Notes: generated from the letters alone by a model not told the origin. A stretch of DNA of 64,000 nucleotides from Yersinia entomophaga (GCF_001656035.1 NZ_CP010029.1:3718074-3782073), one strand, 5' to 3'; counted from the stretch's first letter, positions 9,554-20,415 are shown. Made by a program: numbers and translations.

Positions 9554-10134
9554 TAGGAATGGCTCACATTGTCAGGCTTAGGCAAATTGATATCAGGTGG
9601 GGCGGCGGTCCACCACAGCGGACCGTTACCGCAGTAGGTTGGCACGATCAGGCCATCGCTGGCAGGGCGGTACATCAGCGCATCTTTGTAGGCGATTAAC
9701 ACCGCCTGCTGGCCGTGTCCTACGGTGCCGGTGTACCAGGCTGCCATGATGTTACTGACCACTTTTTGCAGATTATGGCCACTAGCCGCAGCCAACAGTT
9801 GCTGGGCGCGTTGTTCTGGCTGCATCAATGTGGTGAGCTGGATTATTTGGTCGGCAAACTGGGCGTCACTGTTGTGTAGTGCGGTAAAAATCCGTGCCGA
9901 CATACCTTGATCGATATCTTTATGTTCGGTCAGTGCCTGAGACAATTTGAAGAAGCGAGCGAAAGCCAGTGGGTTGGCAGCGGCGGTGGCCTGTTCGGCT
10001 TTAGTCAAAAATGGGTAACCTAAAAGTGAGGTTGCCACCATCGCGGAGGCCACGCCAAACAGCAGTTCCCGGCGGGTGAAACCGGTTCCATTTTTTTCCG
10101 GCTCAATAACATTGCGAGATGAAATCTTTTCCAT
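9553..10134 (-). CDS. Gluconate 2-dehydrogenase subunit 3 (gamma), Tat-exported
   Basis: The 193-residue small subunit is the first gene of the operon. A twin-arginine signal (TRRELLFG at about residues 20-27, then a hydrophobic stretch ending near TKA) fits Tat export of a prefolded flavoprotein-small-subunit pair. The C-terminal GNGPLWWTAAPPDI segment is typical of the gluconate 2-dehydrogenase subunit 3 family. Its stop and the flavoprotein start overlap at a single base. A GAGAGA ribosome-binding site precedes the ATG. Confidence 0.9.
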   Translation of the reverse strand: MEKISSRNVIEPEKNGTGFTRRELLFGVASAMVATSLLGYPFLTKAEQATAAANPLAFARFFKLSQALTEHKDIDQGMSARIFTALHNSDAQFADQIIQLTTLMQPEQRAQQLLAAASGHNLQKVVSNIMAAWYTGTVGHGQQAVLIAYKDALMYRPASDGLIVPTYCGNGPLWWTAAPPDINLPKPDNVSHS

Positions 10135-10517
10135 CGAGAGTCTCTCTTGGATCGGGTGTGGTGCTGAACGTCAGCTTTGAAAATGAATTATTGTTATTTT
10201 ATGTAGCGTTTTTTTAGAGGTTATATGGCCGCAGAGTGGGCAAATACAGTGTGAGAGTGTCATTCACCAAGGAAATCATCACTCTTCAATGAGCGGTAAA
10301 TTAACAAGCTATTAAACAATTTTCAATAAGATTGATTAGGTGTCTAACTATTTGTTGATAATTTGCACGGTTTTTAACAATCCTAATTCGTGGCGCGTCG
10401 GTGAGGGAATTTAGTGCCAATCTTCATCAGGATCAAAATGGTAAGCCCGATTATAAGCTATGGTTAGTAGGGAAAGGTTATAGGGTGTAATTGATTTTTT
10501 AATCACGGAGAAGTCAC
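10135..10517. other. Divergent intergenic region, gluconate dehydrogenase / elaB
   Basis: These 383 bp separate the minus-strand dehydrogenase operon from elaB and must hold both promoters. The DNA is AT-rich, with no convincing ORF; I could not assign a specific promoter or operator with confidence. Confidence 0.6.
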
Positions 10518-10829
10518 ATGAGCAGAGTAAATGACCCTCAACAAACCTCGTTAGATGACGACTTGAGCATGTTGACCGACACGCTGGAAGAGGTGTTGCG
10601 GTCATCCGGCGATATGGGTGACGATGGTTATCAGATTGTGAAAGCCCGGGCTGAAAATGCGCTGAAAGCAGTAAGAGATCGCCTGAATGGCACCACTGAT
10701 TGCTATATGGAACGCGCCAAGCAGGCGGCCTGTCGTACCAATGAATACGTGCGCGAAAAACCCTGGCACGGCGTGGGTATCGGCGCTACCGTTGGCCTGA
10801 TCGTCGGATTGTTATTGGCTCGTCGCTAG
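10518..10829 (+). CDS. elaB: ElaB, ribosome-associated inner-membrane stress protein (YqjD/DUF883 family)
   Basis: The 103-residue protein has an acidic, helical N-terminal part and a C-terminal transmembrane anchor (GVGIGATVGLIVGLLLARR) typical of the ElaB/YqjD/YgaM family. In E. coli these proteins are tail-anchored in the inner membrane, bind ribosomes in stationary phase and are stress-induced. As in E. coli, it neighbours menF, although here an extra gene lies between them. GGAG at 10507-10510 serves ATG 10518. A strong terminator follows. Confidence 0.9.
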   Translation: MSRVNDPQQTSLDDDLSMLTDTLEEVLRSSGDMGDDGYQIVKARAENALKAVRDRLNGTTDCYMERAKQAACRTNEYVREKPWHGVGIGATVGLIVGLLLARR

Positions 10830-10852
10830 CGATAAATCTGATGGAGTGACTC

Positions 10853-10884
10853 AACGGCTCATTTATGTATGAGCCGTTTTTTTT
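10853..10884 (+). terminator. Rho-independent terminator of elaB
   Basis: A 10-bp perfect stem (10853-10862 with 10869-10878), a 6-nt loop and an uninterrupted run of eight T (10877-10884). Confidence 0.92.
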
Positions 10885-11679
10885 GGCCAGCATATTGCGT
10901 TTTTTCAGTCAGAAATCCACGGAAATAGTTACGTGTGCGACTAATGATTAGTTTTTCATGTGTTATTTTTACCAGGGCAACATAAATCATATTACTATTA
11001 TCATCTTATGTATTTAGGTTTGTTTAATTTCATCTATAACAATGATTAATAGGTTTGTGGCGATTATATAAACTAAATATTGTAATTTATTAAGACGCTG
11101 TAATTCATAGGTATGAGTTTATTTTTAAAATGTATTATTTTTTTCTAGCGGATGAGCCGTTTTGTTTTCTTTAAAATTAATAGATATTTTTATTGGCTCA
11201 TAACCTACTGATCAGTTGGAGGAATTCGGAATCGTCAATTATTTTGCGATTTTAAAAGTGTGATGAGCGTCACGCTAAATGGAAAAAACAAAAAAACGTA
11301 TTTGAAGGCTTGAGTATATAAACTAACCTTAATCTTACTTCCGGAATACTAATGAAATGGCAATTAATGTATTCACTGGAAATGTTGAATTAATTTTATT
11401 ATCTCTATGTAAATATTGATTTTTTCTTTACTTTCTCATGTGGTTCAGGGGCTGGTCTTCGCTAATTTTTTTTCACCCATAATATTTTCTTTTGTTTTGT
11501 TGACGTTTTCACTCTTATTTATTCTTGTAATTAAAATAGAGATTTTATTTTTGACTTTAAATCTTGGGTCGGTGTTGATTGCCGATATCGAGACGTAGCA
11601 ATGCAGTTTGTTTTATTTTTTTATTTTACACACAGCGCTTTATCTAAAGCGAAAAACTAATGTTGGAAGGATATATATT
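10885..11679 (+). other. AT-rich gene-free region and long leader of the next gene
   Basis: About 795 bp of very AT-rich sequence separates the elaB terminator from the next start codon. The only frame of note (11416-11598) encodes a Phe/Ile/Leu-rich peptide expected from AT-rich noise and has no ribosome-binding site. A CRP-like site and -10 near 11259-11322 suggest that the last ~350 bp are transcribed as a 5' leader. Confidence 0.5.
11259..11322 (+). promoter_or_regulatory. Probable class I CRP-dependent promoter
   Basis: TGTGA-TGAGCG-TCACG (11259-11274) matches nine of ten CRP core bases. A -10-like TATAAA lies at 11317-11322. A start near 11329 would put the CRP centre about 62 bp upstream, the usual class I spacing, giving a leader of about 350 nt for the gene at 11680. 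Confidence 0.45.
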
Positions 11680-12414
11680 ATGCCGAAACAAATATTAATT
11701 AAAGTGTCTCAGGAATTTAGCGATTTCTGTAAAAGCAATAATTTCTCACTTGCTGCATTCCGTGGAGCAAGTGCCAGTAATACTAATGGGGTTCCGGTTG
11801 TTTGGTTTAACGTGGCTAATACCAATATTGTTCCGAATAATCCGATAAACGTTACTTTTGATCCTTCTTATCAGGTTTATGACTCTTTGGTGGATCAGGT
11901 AATTCCTGATGGCAGTGTTACCGTAGGGCAATCCATGTCGGCGAAACTAAGCGACAGCTTTGGTATTGTGGCCAAACAGCTAACAAAACTGTCCGGTGGT
12001 GGTATTCCTACGGGGATCCGTATCATCAACCAAACTCCCGGGGTGAATATTGTGGCCGGTCTGGCAGGGGATAATGGCGTACCTATTGCAGCCTTTGTGT
12101 GTAATCCGAATGTTAATTTATTCCTGGAGCCCTTACAGACCGTAACGATTTCGCTAATCGGATCAGCCTTTGGCGTTGGTACTGCGATTGTTAAAGCGAC
12201 CGGGCCATCGGTATTATTGGATCTTACCAGCAATAATGTGGCCAACATTGAATATAATGTTTTAATGGGCGAATGGGACTTATCTGTAGGTTCACCGACT
12301 GTACCTTTAACTCAAATTCCTGCGGATACGGCAATGCAGCCATTTGTATTGCCAGGAATGAACAGTGTAAAACTAAAACAGTTAGCGTCTCTGAATGCCG
12401 AGGCAGTGAAATAA
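11680..12414 (+). CDS. Unrecognised 244-residue protein
   Basis: I do not recognise this protein. The start at 11680 has a good GGAAGG ribosome-binding site (11665-11670); the upstream extension from a TTG at 11608 looks like leader sequence. There is no signal peptide and no membrane segment. The composition is rich in Val, Asn, Pro, Thr and Gly with alternating hydrophobic residues, suggesting an all-beta fold. Only two cysteines are seen. Internal phrases such as VPVVWFNVANTN, VIPDGSVTVGQSMSAKLSD and NNVANIEYNVLMGEWDLS look like beta strands of a compact sandwich. It forms a single-gene unit with its own probable CRP promoter and terminator, inserted between elaB and menF, which adjoin in E. 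coli. A recent acquisition is likely. Confidence 0.7.
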   Translation: MPKQILIKVSQEFSDFCKSNNFSLAAFRGASASNTNGVPVVWFNVANTNIVPNNPINVTFDPSYQVYDSLVDQVIPDGSVTVGQSMSAKLSDSFGIVAKQLTKLSGGGIPTGIRIINQTPGVNIVAGLAGDNGVPIAAFVCNPNVNLFLEPLQTVTISLIGSAFGVGTAIVKATGPSVLLDLTSNNVANIEYNVLMGEWDLSVGSPTVPLTQIPADTAMQPFVLPGMNSVKLKQLASLNAEAVK

Positions 12415-12439
12415 CGTAATGGATATTGAAAATCACTGA

Positions 12440-12466
12440 ATACCCGCTTCTGGCGGGTATTTTTTT
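12440..12466 (+). terminator. Rho-independent terminator of the unrecognised gene
   Basis: An 8-bp perfect stem (ATACCCGC 12440-12447, GCGGGTAT 12453-12460), a 5-nt loop and T7 ending at 12466. Confidence 0.9.
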
Positions 12467-12603
12467 AGGGATAATCTTAGCTTAATGTAGGCCAATGTTG
12501 TTTATGGCATCCGCGGTATCCGGTGCTAAGTGTGTAATAGAACTTCTTTTCTGATGTTCACTCCGTATAATCACATTCTTTATGTTGATATACCGAGGTG
12601 CGC

Positions 12604-13929
12604 GTGACACAACTCTCTGATTTGCTGGAAGAATTACGGCACCTTTTGGATGCTGACTTTCCCGATCGGGCCGGTGTCCGACAGATCGCTTTGCCAGCCC
12701 CTGCCGTGCTTGGCAGTCAATTGCTGGAATGGTTGGCAACGCAGCCTGTTTTTCCGCAGTTTTACTGGCGTCACCGCGATGGACATGAAGAGGCTGCGGT
12801 ATGTGGTCAGGTGCGTTTATTCCGTGATATGTCTGCCGCCGATGAATTTATCCGGCAATATAAAAATCATGCCGGATTACGTATTTGGGGGCTGAATGCC
12901 TTTGAACCCTTTCCGGCTATCGCCAATGAAACAGACATTTCCTCCGCTTTCTTTTTTCTACCGCGATTGCAATTGCTGCGTCGCGGTGGAGAAATTAGCC
13001 TGACGCTCAATTTAGCCAGTGAAACCTCCCTGCAACAGGATGTTTGTCTGGCGCTGGATTTCATCGAGCAATTACTCGCTCCGCGGCCAATTCCTGAACT
13101 GACGGTCAGCGTTGAAACTCTTGTTCACCAGCCCGATCAAAAAGGCTGGTGCCAACTGCTGGAACAGGCATTACGGGCCATTGCCAACCAGCAGATGGAA
13201 AAAGTGGTACTGGCGCGCATGACTCATCTGACCCTGCGGGAAACCTTATTCAGCCCGGCATTTATGGCCGCCAGTCGTCAGGTTAATCACCAGTGTTTCC
13301 ACTTTATGCTGCGTTTTGACGATCGGCGGGCGTTTCTGGGCTCCAGTCCGGAACGTCTGTATCGCCGTCAGCAATCACAGTTGGAAACCGAGGCGCTGGC
13401 GGGAACCGTGGCGAATGATAAGGATGATGCCAAAGCCGCGTGCTTAGCCCATTGGTTAGCCGGTGACGATAAGAATCAGCGGGAAAACCTGCTGGTGGTA
13501 GACGATATCTGCCAGCGCCTGCAAGGCGGGGTTTCAGCGGTGGATGTGATGCCTGCCGAGGTGATTCGTCTGCGCAAAGTGCAGCATTTGCGCCGTCGGA
13601 TTCGGGCGCAATTACAGCCGAATGTCACTGATGCCGATTGTCTACAGCGTTTGCAGCCCACGGCAGCAGTGGCGGGATTGCCACGTGAACCGGCGCGGTT
13701 GTTTATCCTCGATGCAGAGCCGTTTTCTCGCGGCTGGTACGCCGGTTCCTCAGGCTATTTTTCATTGGCGCAATCGGAATTCGCGGTGGCGCTGCGCTCG
13801 GCGCAAATCGAGGGCGATCAGGTTCAGATTTATGCTGGCGCTGGCATCGTCGCCGGTTCTGACCCATTAATGGAATGGCAGGAAATCGAAAATAAATCCG
13901 CTGGATTACGCAGTCTGTTGGAAAAATAA
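12604..13929 (+). CDS. menF: Isochorismate synthase, menaquinone-specific
   Basis: This 441-residue chorismate-binding enzyme converts chorismate to isochorismate, the first step of menaquinone synthesis. The C-terminal catalytic domain shows [34 protein letters not shown], the [12 protein letters not shown] segment and [11 protein letters not shown] with the closing [12 protein letters not shown], all close to E. coli MenF. The start is a GTG: GAGG at 12595-12598 is correctly spaced for GTG 12604, while GTG 12598 overlaps it. It heads the men cluster; a 204-bp gap with two small hairpins (13945-13961 and near 13975-13990) separates it from menD. Confidence 0.95.
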   Translation: MTQLSDLLEELRHLLDADFPDRAGVRQIALPAPAVLGSQLLEWLATQPVFPQFYWRHRDGHEEAAVCGQVRLFRDMSAADEFIRQYKNHAGLRIWGLNAFEPFPAIANETDISSAFFFLPRLQLLRRGGEISLTLNLASETSLQQDVCLALDFIEQLLAPRPIPELTVSVETLVHQPDQKGWCQLLEQALRAIANQQMEKVVLARMTHLTLRETLFSPAFMAASRQVNHQCFHFMLRFDDRRAFLGSSPERLYRRQQSQLETEALAGTVANDKDDAKAACLAHWLAGDDKNQRENLLVVDDICQRLQGGVSAVDVMPAEVIRLRKVQHLRRRIRAQLQPNVTDADCLQRLQPTAAVAGLPREPARLFILDAEPFSRGWYAGSSGYFSLAQSEFAVALRSAQIEGDQVQIYAGAGIVAGSDPLMEWQEIENKSAGLRSLLEK

Positions 13930-14133
13930 GCCCTTAGTCGATAACCACTAACTAATAGTGGGTAATTACCCCTACCGCCTATGAGGGCGGATTGTGGCGT
14001 TGATTCGGCAGGTGTAAACTATATCGCCGTTATTCATCGGTAAAACTTTGGCCTAGCGCAGGGCTTTTCCTTCGCTGCCGAGTAAAAATATTTATTTAGG
14101 CTATCAGCCTGTTAACTGACTGTTGAGCGAACC

Positions 14134-15807
14134 ATGTCGACAAGCGTCTTTAACCGCCGTTGGGCGGCCTTGCTACTGGAGGCATTGACCCGCCACGGTG
14201 TGCGTCATATCTGCATTGCCCCAGGGTCTCGCTCTACGCCCTTAACGCTGGCTGCGGCGGCGAATCCGTCGCTGGTTTGCCATACCCATTTTGATGAACG
14301 CGGTTTGGGGCATTTGGCGCTAGGGCTGGCTAAGGCTTCGGCTCAGCCGGTGGCGGTGATTGTCACTTCCGGTACGGCGGCGGCCAATTTGTATCCCGCG
14401 CTGATAGAAGCCGGGCTGACCGGCGAGCGTCTGGTCTTTCTGACGGCGGATCGCCCGCCAGAACTAATTGACTGCGGCGCAAATCAGGCGATTCGTCAGC
14501 CCGGTATGTTCGCCAGCCATCCCAATGCGAGTCTCAATCTGCCGCGCCCTACGCCGGATATTCCCGCAAGTTGGCTGGTTTCCAGCCTGGATAACGCGAT
14601 GGCGCAGTTACAGCAAGGGGCATTGCATATCAATTGTCCTTTTGCCGAGCCATTGTACGGCGGTGATGATAGCCAATATGCCGAATGGTCCGCGGCGCTG
14701 GGAGACTGGTGGGAACGCCGCGAGCCTTGGTTAAAATCCTCATATCCTGTTAGCCATGCCGTTCAGTCTGATTGGTATTTCTGGCGCCAAAAACGCGGCG
14801 TTGTTATTGCCGGACGCATGAGCGCAGAAGAAGGTATTCAGGTTGCTGAGTGGGCGCAGCAATTGGGCTGGCCGCTATTGGGGGATGTGCTATCTCAAAC
14901 CGGCCAGCCGCTGCCCTGTGCGGATTTATGGCTAGGGCATCCGCAGGCGCAAAAACTGTTACAGCAGACGCAGGTGGTGGTGCAATTCGGCAGCAGCCTG
15001 ACGGGCAAACAGTTATTGCAATGGCAGGCTCAGTGTCAACCGGAAGAATACTGGCTGGTGGATCATTTAGCGGGTCGCCTCGATCCGGCTAACCACCGCG
15101 GGCGGCGGTTGTTAGCCAATATCGACGAATGGTTGGAGCTACATCCGGCGCAGCCGCGAGCCCCTTGGGCCGGAGAGCTGGCTTTGTGGTCCGACAGCGC
15201 CGAAGGCTGCGTGGCAGAATATCTGAACGACAAATTTGGTGAAGCCACGGTGGCCCATCGACTGGCGGAATTACTGCCGGAAAACGGGCAGCTTTTTGTC
15301 GGTAATAGCCTGATCGTGCGTTTAGTAGATGCGCTAGGCCAGCTTCCCGCTGGCTATCCGGTTTACAGCAATCGCGGCGCCAGCGGCATCGACGGCCTGC
15401 TTTCCACCGCCGCCGGTGTGCAGCGCGCTACCGCCAAACCGACTCTGGCTATCGTCGGCGATCTTTCTGCGCTCTACGATCTGAACGCCCTGGCGTTACT
15501 GCGCCAATGCTCGGCTCCGACGGTACTGTTAGTGGTGAACAATAACGGCGGACAGATTTTCTCCCTGTTGCCAACGCCGGAAGAAGATCGCCAGCGCTTC
15601 TACTGCATGCCGCAGAACGTCAGTTTTGATCATGCTGCCGCTATGTTTGGCCTGCGATATGCCTGTTTGTCCAGTTGGGAGAAACTGCACGAAGAGGTGC
15701 AGCAAAGCTGGCAACAGGGCGGTATGACGCTGATTGAGCTAAAGGTTCCGGCTAGTGAAGGGGCGGAAACGTTGCAATATCTGGCGCAGCGGGTGGCGGA
15801 ACTGTGA
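14134..15807 (+). CDS. menD: 2-succinyl-5-enolpyruvyl-6-hydroxy-3-cyclohexene-1-carboxylate synthase
   Basis: The 557-residue thiamine-diphosphate enzyme joins isochorismate to 2-oxoglutarate-derived succinic semialdehyde, giving SEPHCHC. Near-identity with E. coli MenD is visible in [70 protein letters not shown] and the ThDP/Mg-binding stretch [17 protein letters not shown] with [14 protein letters not shown]. It follows menF, and its stop overlaps the GTG start of menH. Confidence 0.97.
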   Translation: MSTSVFNRRWAALLLEALTRHGVRHICIAPGSRSTPLTLAAAANPSLVCHTHFDERGLGHLALGLAKASAQPVAVIVTSGTAAANLYPALIEAGLTGERLVFLTADRPPELIDCGANQAIRQPGMFASHPNASLNLPRPTPDIPASWLVSSLDNAMAQLQQGALHINCPFAEPLYGGDDSQYAEWSAALGDWWERREPWLKSSYPVSHAVQSDWYFWRQKRGVVIAGRMSAEEGIQVAEWAQQLGWPLLGDVLSQTGQPLPCADLWLGHPQAQKLLQQTQVVVQFGSSLTGKQLLQWQAQCQPEEYWLVDHLAGRLDPANHRGRRLLANIDEWLELHPAQPRAPWAGELALWSDSAEGCVAEYLNDKFGEATVAHRLAELLPENGQLFVGNSLIVRLVDALGQLPAGYPVYSNRGASGIDGLLSTAAGVQRATAKPTLAIVGDLSALYDLNALALLRQCSAPTVLLVVNNNGGQIFSLLPTPEEDRQRFYCMPQNVSFDHAAAMFGLRYACLSSWEKLHEEVQQSWQQGGMTLIELKVPASEGAETLQYLAQRVAEL

Positions 15808-16574
15808 CGCTGGCCTGCCGCACCGTCAATTCGCACACTGGCACGAAACCCTGGCTGGTCTGGCTGCACGGTCTGTTGGGCAATGGCGAAGATTGGTCAG
15901 AGGTAGCCGGGCGCTGTACCGAATTTCCCTCGCTGTTTGTCGATCTTCCGGGCCACGGCGGTTCGGTTGCTCAAGCGCCCGGTGATTTTGCCGAGGTCAG
16001 CCGTCAGCTAAATGCGACATTGGCGGCGCAAAATATTCAGGATTATTGGTTGATAGGCTACTCGCTGGGTGGGCGCATTGCCATGTATCACGCTTGCTGC
16101 GGTGAACATACCGGGCTGCGTGGTTTGTTGGTCGAAGGGGGAAATCCCGGCCTGGAAAACGAAGAACTGCGGCGAGCGCGTCTGCTACGTGATACCCATT
16201 GGGCGCAGCGTTTTCGTCAGGAACCCATGACGCAGGTTCTGGCTGACTGGTATTTACAGCCGATTTTCGCTGATTTAACCGCCAGTCAGCGGCAAGAGTT
16301 CATAGATTTGCGCTCGGTCAATCAGGGTTTCACAGTAGCTGCTATGCTTGAATCCACCTCTTTGGGTCGCCAGCCTTATCTGCTGCCTGCACTGCACCAG
16401 TTGGCTATACCTTTTGCCTACCTGTGCGGTGAGCGAGACCTTAAATTTCAGCAACTGGCGCGCCAGAACCGGTTGCCGTTACACACCCTTGCCGGAGCTG
16501 GCCATAATGCCCATCGGGCCAATCCCGATGCTTTTGCCGAGCAGGTGCGTTTATTCTTATCACTCTCCCGTTAA
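15804..16574 (+). CDS. menH: SHCHC synthase (alpha/beta hydrolase fold)
   Basis: The 256-residue enzyme eliminates pyruvate from SEPHCHC. It has the [10 protein letters not shown] oxyanion region, the nucleophile elbow GYSLGGR, an aspartate in CGERDLKF and the catalytic histidine in [11 protein letters not shown]. It starts with GTG, overlapping the menD stop by four bases, and is followed 13 bp later by menB, so the genes are co-translated. Confidence 0.94.
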   Translation: MTLACRTVNSHTGTKPWLVWLHGLLGNGEDWSEVAGRCTEFPSLFVDLPGHGGSVAQAPGDFAEVSRQLNATLAAQNIQDYWLIGYSLGGRIAMYHACCGEHTGLRGLLVEGGNPGLENEELRRARLLRDTHWAQRFRQEPMTQVLADWYLQPIFADLTASQRQEFIDLRSVNQGFTVAAMLESTSLGRQPYLLPALHQLAIPFAYLCGERDLKFQQLARQNRLPLHTLAGAGHNAHRANPDAFAEQVRLFLSLSR

Positions 16575-16587
16575 AGGAATGCTTAAT

Positions 16588-17445
16588 ATGCTGTATCCGA
16601 GCGAAGAACAATTGTACGCCGCCATTGAATGGCAGGACTGCTCAGCCGGGTTTGAAGATATTCGTTATCATAAATCCCGTGATGGTATCGCCAAGATCAC
16701 CATTAACCGCCCTCAGGTACGCAATGCGTTCCGTCCTCAGACGGTCAAAGAGATGATTCAGGCGCTGGCCGATGCCCGTTATGACGATCATATCGGCGTG
16801 ATTATTCTGACAGGCGAAGGGGATAAAGCCTTCTGTTCCGGTGGCGATCAGAAAGTGCGCGGTGACTACGGCGGCTATCAGGATAACAGCGGTGTGCATC
16901 ATCTGAATGTGCTCGATTTCCAGCGCCAGATCCGCACCTGTCCAAAACCAGTTGTGGCCATGGTTGCAGGCTATTCCATTGGCGGTGGACATGTATTGCA
17001 TATGATGTGTGATTTGACCATAGCCGCAGACAACGCCATTTTTGGTCAGACTGGCCCGAAAGTCGGTTCTTTCGACGGCGGCTGGGGCGCGGCCTATATG
17101 GCACGTATCGTAGGGCAGAAAAAAGCGCGTGAAATCTGGTTCCTGTGCCGCCAGTACGATGCTAAACAGGCGTTGGACATGGGGCTGGTTAACACCGTGG
17201 TGCCTTTGGCCGATCTGGAAAAAGAAACCGTACGTTGGTGTCGTGAGATGCTGGAAAACAGCCCAATGGCGCTGCGCTGCCTCAAAGCGGCGCTGAATGC
17301 TGACTGCGACGGTCAGGCTGGTCTGCAAGAGCTGGCGGGTAACGCCACCATGCTGTTCTACATGACAGATGAAGGTCAGGAAGGGCGTAACGCGTTCAAC
17401 GAAAAACGCCAGCCGGACTTCAGCAAATTCAAGCGTAATCCGTAA
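16588..17445 (+). CDS. menB: 1,4-dihydroxy-2-naphthoyl-CoA synthase
   Basis: The 285-residue crotonase-fold enzyme closes the naphthoquinone ring from o-succinylbenzoyl-CoA. It is nearly identical to E. coli MenB ([74 protein letters not shown]). The start at 16588 gives the family length and is spaced nine bases from AAAGGA (16573-16578); the earlier in-frame ATG at 16579 touches that site. Confidence 0.97.
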   Translation: MLYPSEEQLYAAIEWQDCSAGFEDIRYHKSRDGIAKITINRPQVRNAFRPQTVKEMIQALADARYDDHIGVIILTGEGDKAFCSGGDQKVRGDYGGYQDNSGVHHLNVLDFQRQIRTCPKPVVAMVAGYSIGGGHVLHMMCDLTIAADNAIFGQTGPKVGSFDGGWGAAYMARIVGQKKAREIWFLCRQYDAKQALDMGLVNTVVPLADLEKETVRWCREMLENSPMALRCLKAALNADCDGQAGLQELAGNATMLFYMTDEGQEGRNAFNEKRQPDFSKFKRNP

Positions 17446-18416
17446 TGCGTCGGGCGAGTTTATATCGCTTTAGTCTGCCTATGGAGGCGGGCGTGATTCT
17501 GCGCAACCAACGGCTGAAAAGTCGCGATGGGCTATTGGTGGAATTGAGCGAAGGTGAAAACAGCGGCTGGGGGGAAATCTCCCCACTGCCGGAATTCAGT
17601 CAGGAAACGCTGGCCGAAGCCGAAGCGGTGACACAGCGATGGTTACAGGCTTGGCTGGGCGGAGAGCAACCGGCGGAAAGTCCTTTGCCTTCAGTGGCTT
17701 TTGGCCTGAGCTGTGCGCTGGCTGAGCTGAATCAGACGTTGCCGATACAGGCGGATTATCGTAAAGCCCCGTTGTGTAACGGCGATCCCGATGAGCTTTT
17801 TGACGTACTGATGGCGTTGCCCGGTGACAAAGTGGCGAAGGTCAAAGTTGGGCTATATGAAGCCGTGCGCGATGGGATGATCGTCAACGTATTGCTGGAA
17901 GCCTTGCCGGATCTCACTTTGCGTCTGGATGCCAATCGAAGCTGGACGCGTGCCAAAGCCGACGGATTTGCCAAATACGTTAATCCCGGATTGCGTTCCC
18001 GCATTGCTTTTCTGGAAGAACCGTGCAAAACCCGCGACGAATCCCGCGCTTTTGCTCGTGAAACCGGTATTGCCATTGCTTGGGATGAAAGCGTGCGCGA
18101 AGCCGATTTTCAGGTGCAGGCCGAGCCGGGCGTTGCGGCAATCGTGATCAAACCAACGCTGGTTGGCAGTATCAACCGATGCCGACAATTGGTGCAACAG
18201 GCTCATCAGGCGGGGTTGGTAGCGGTAATCAGTTCCAGCATTGAATCCAGTCTGGGGTTATCGCAATTGGCTCGGCTCGCCAGTTGGCTAACGCCGGATA
18301 CGGTGCCGGGGTTGGATACGCTGGATCTGATGCAGGCGCAGCTATTACGCCCGTGGCCAGACAGTCAATTGCCGCTGATTTCGCTGGAACAACTGGATCG
18401 CATATGGCGCGGCTAA
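17445..18416 (+). CDS. menC: o-Succinylbenzoate synthase (enolase superfamily)
   Basis: The 323-residue enzyme dehydrates SHCHC to o-succinylbenzoate. The enolase-superfamily residues are visible: the lysine in AKVKVGLYE, metal ligands in RLDANRSW, the LEEPC glutamate and AWDES aspartate, and the second lysine in VIKPTLVGS. The start shares one base with the menB stop, and its end overlaps the menE start by 13 bp. Confidence 0.95.
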   Translation: MRRASLYRFSLPMEAGVILRNQRLKSRDGLLVELSEGENSGWGEISPLPEFSQETLAEAEAVTQRWLQAWLGGEQPAESPLPSVAFGLSCALAELNQTLPIQADYRKAPLCNGDPDELFDVLMALPGDKVAKVKVGLYEAVRDGMIVNVLLEALPDLTLRLDANRSWTRAKADGFAKYVNPGLRSRIAFLEEPCKTRDESRAFARETGIAIAWDESVREADFQVQAEPGVAAIVIKPTLVGSINRCRQLVQQAHQAGLVAVISSSIESSLGLSQLARLASWLTPDTVPGLDTLDLMQAQLLRPWPDSQLPLISLEQLDRIWRG

Positions 18417-19765
18417 ACCAGTGGCCATGGCGGCACTGGGCGGAGTTGCAACCGCAGAAAGAGGCGCTGCGGCTGGAAGGTCGGTCTATCAGTTGGCAAC
18501 GGCTGGTGGCGGATATCGACGCCGTGGCGGCCAGTTTTCATCATCAGGGCGTGGCGGCAGGCCGTGGCGTTGCGGTCAGAGGGAAAAACAGCTATGGCTT
18601 GCTGCTGGCCTATCTGGGCGCTTTACAGTGTGCCGCTCGCGTCCTGCCACTCAATCCGCAGTTACCTGAAACTTTACTGCATCAGCTGCTTCCGGGGCTG
18701 GATATCGATTTTATTTTCGATTCTCACGGGAGCGACTTGGCTGGCTTAGAGCTAACTTCTCTGACCGACAGCGCGGCGTCGCCTGTAACGCCGCAACCTT
18801 GGGACGGGCAACGTCTAGCGACGCTAACTCTGACCTCAGGCTCCTCTGGTTTGCCCAAAGCGGCAGCACATCAACTCGATGCTCATTTGGCTAGCGCGGA
18901 AGGGGTATTGAGTCTGATGTCTTTCCATACTGACGATAGCTGGCTGTTGTCATTGCCGCTGTTCCATGTTTCCGGGCAGGGCATTATTTGGCGCTGGCTT
19001 AGCGTGGGTGCCACGTTAGTTATTCGGCCAATGCAGTCATTATCTGCAGCGCTGGCGGGATGTACTCATGCGTCACTGGTGCCGACCCAGCTTTGGCGTT
19101 TGTTGACTCAACCTTCGGAAAAACTGAGCCTGACGGACGTATTGTTAGGTGGCGCTATGATTCCGACTGAATTGACCGAGCAAGCCGAAGCGCGTGGTAT
19201 TCGCTGCTGGTGCGGTTATGGTTTGACGGAAGCGGCTTCCACGGTGTGCGCCAAGCGAGCCAATGGCAACGCCGGAGTGGGCGTGGCGCTTTCAGGGCGA
19301 CAGGTGAGGTTGGTGGATCAGGAAGTGTGGGTGAAAGGAGATTGTCTGGCCGCAGGTTATTGGCAGCGGGGCAAATTACTTCCTTTGACTGATGAGAACG
19401 GCTGGCTGCACACCCGCGATCGCGGTCAGTGGTTTGAGGACGAACTGCATATTCTTGGGCGGCTGGATAATCTGTTTTTCAGCGGTGGGGAAGGGATTCA
19501 GCCGGAAGATGTTGAGCGCATTTTGCTGCGGCATCCTCAGGTTTATCAGGCATTTATTTTGCCGGTGAACGATAGCGAGTTTGGCCAGCGTCCGGTCGCG
19601 GTGATCGAAAGCGATCCCCAGCTTTCATGGTCAGAACTGGCCGATTGGCTAGCACCGCAGGTCGCGCCATTTCAGCGCCCAGTGGCTTTCTATCGCTTAC
19701 CCGATGAATTGAAGAATGGCGGAATTAAGATCTCGCGGCGTTCGGTGGGGGAGTGGTTAAGGTGA
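18404..19765 (+). CDS. menE: o-Succinylbenzoate-CoA ligase
   Basis: This 453-residue ANL-superfamily adenylating enzyme makes o-succinylbenzoyl-CoA for MenB. Motifs seen are the P-loop [38 protein letters not shown], the hinge region [19 protein letters not shown] and the C-terminal lysine segment [16 protein letters not shown]. The start at 18404 gives the E. coli MenE length; an upstream in-frame start at 18284 lies inside menC. It is the last men gene; no clear terminator follows, and a repeat region begins about 35 bp downstream. Confidence 0.94.
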   Translation: MARLNQWPWRHWAELQPQKEALRLEGRSISWQRLVADIDAVAASFHHQGVAAGRGVAVRGKNSYGLLLAYLGALQCAARVLPLNPQLPETLLHQLLPGLDIDFIFDSHGSDLAGLELTSLTDSAASPVTPQPWDGQRLATLTLTSGSSGLPKAAAHQLDAHLASAEGVLSLMSFHTDDSWLLSLPLFHVSGQGIIWRWLSVGATLVIRPMQSLSAALAGCTHASLVPTQLWRLLTQPSEKLSLTDVLLGGAMIPTELTEQAEARGIRCWCGYGLTEAASTVCAKRANGNAGVGVALSGRQVRLVDQEVWVKGDCLAAGYWQRGKLLPLTDENGWLHTRDRGQWFEDELHILGRLDNLFFSGGEGIQPEDVERILLRHPQVYQAFILPVNDSEFGQRPVAVIESDPQLSWSELADWLAPQVAPFQRPVAFYRLPDELKNGGIKISRRSVGEWLR

Positions 19766-19844
19766 TGTTTTTGTTTGCGGGTATTTTCGCTACCGGAAAC
19801 CAAGATTGAGTCGGGTTTCGAAAGTGTAACCGTTCGGTTTTTCC

Positions 19845-19921
19845 TTAACTCGGTTGGGCTGGGAAGTGATGTATTCACTAAACTAATATCAACCGAAACT
19901 GGATGCGGTTTTAGATATGAA
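19845..19921 (+). repeat. Direct repeat copy A
   Basis: Copy A runs from TTAACTCGGTTG to TTTTAGATATGAA. It contains the small stem AGTGA-tgtat-TCACT, then AACCG...CGGTT. It is largely identical to copy B at 20411-20489. Confidence 0.85.
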
Positions 19922-20387
19922 TTGGCTTTGACTTTAAAGCACGTATTTGAGCTTTCTCACGTCAAGATTGGAGCCGGTTTCGTAAGCCCAGCAGTTCACT
20001 GTCTCCTCACTTGCCGTGGAGGCTTCCGAGCAGGGTTGGCGCGAAAGTGGGGTTCTGCGAACGTCCCTCGGGCGCGCTTTGTCCGGCGGGTCAGCGCTAG
20101 ATTCGCCTGCGGGCGTTATCAGGATGCCATGCCATCCTGGCCCTGCGGCTCAAGGCGCGCTTTCAACAGCTGACGGCTGTTCACTCTTGGCCTCATCCCT
20201 GCTCGGCCCACTTCCTGATTGCGCCTGTTGAGTGCAAAACCAGTGTTCTTACGAATCACAATTTGCCTTTCGTTTTTGATAGGGCTTTTGACCTTGAGTT
20301 TGATTTTTCAGAGCACATTTGAGCGGCTGAGACGATGAGTGAGGGAACCTACTTAGTGGGCAGGCGATACGTGCGGAGGCGCGGATT

Positions 20388-20415
20388 GTTAAGGCTCGCG
20401 CTTACGAGCCTTAAC
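20388..20415. repeat. Perfect 11-bp hairpin at the edge of direct repeat B
   Basis: GTTAAGGCTCG (20388-20398) and CGAGCCTTAAC (20405-20415) pair perfectly around a 6-nt loop. No T run follows, so it is not a standard terminator. Confidence 0.85.

Noticed and set aside
11151..11163. Second copy of the elaB terminator arm (GATGAGCCGTTTT)
   Set aside because: Only about 13 bases match and there is no pairing arm; probably chance in AT-rich DNA.
11416..11598. Hydrophobic 60-residue frame before the unrecognised gene
   Set aside because: TTG start, no ribosome-binding site, and a Phe/Ile/Leu composition expected of AT-rich non-coding DNA.
13945..13990. Small hairpins in the menF-menD gap as a terminator
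   Set aside because: Stems of five to six pairs without a T run; menD is expected to be co-expressed or to have its own promoter here.
16642..17328. 228-residue minus-strand frame in menB
   Set aside because: Shadow of the strongly conserved menB reading frame.
19775..20231. Frames of 132 and 71 residues in the menE-katA gap
   Set aside because: They lack start signals, cross the direct repeat and inverted-repeat segments, and change composition abruptly; they read as translated repeat DNA.
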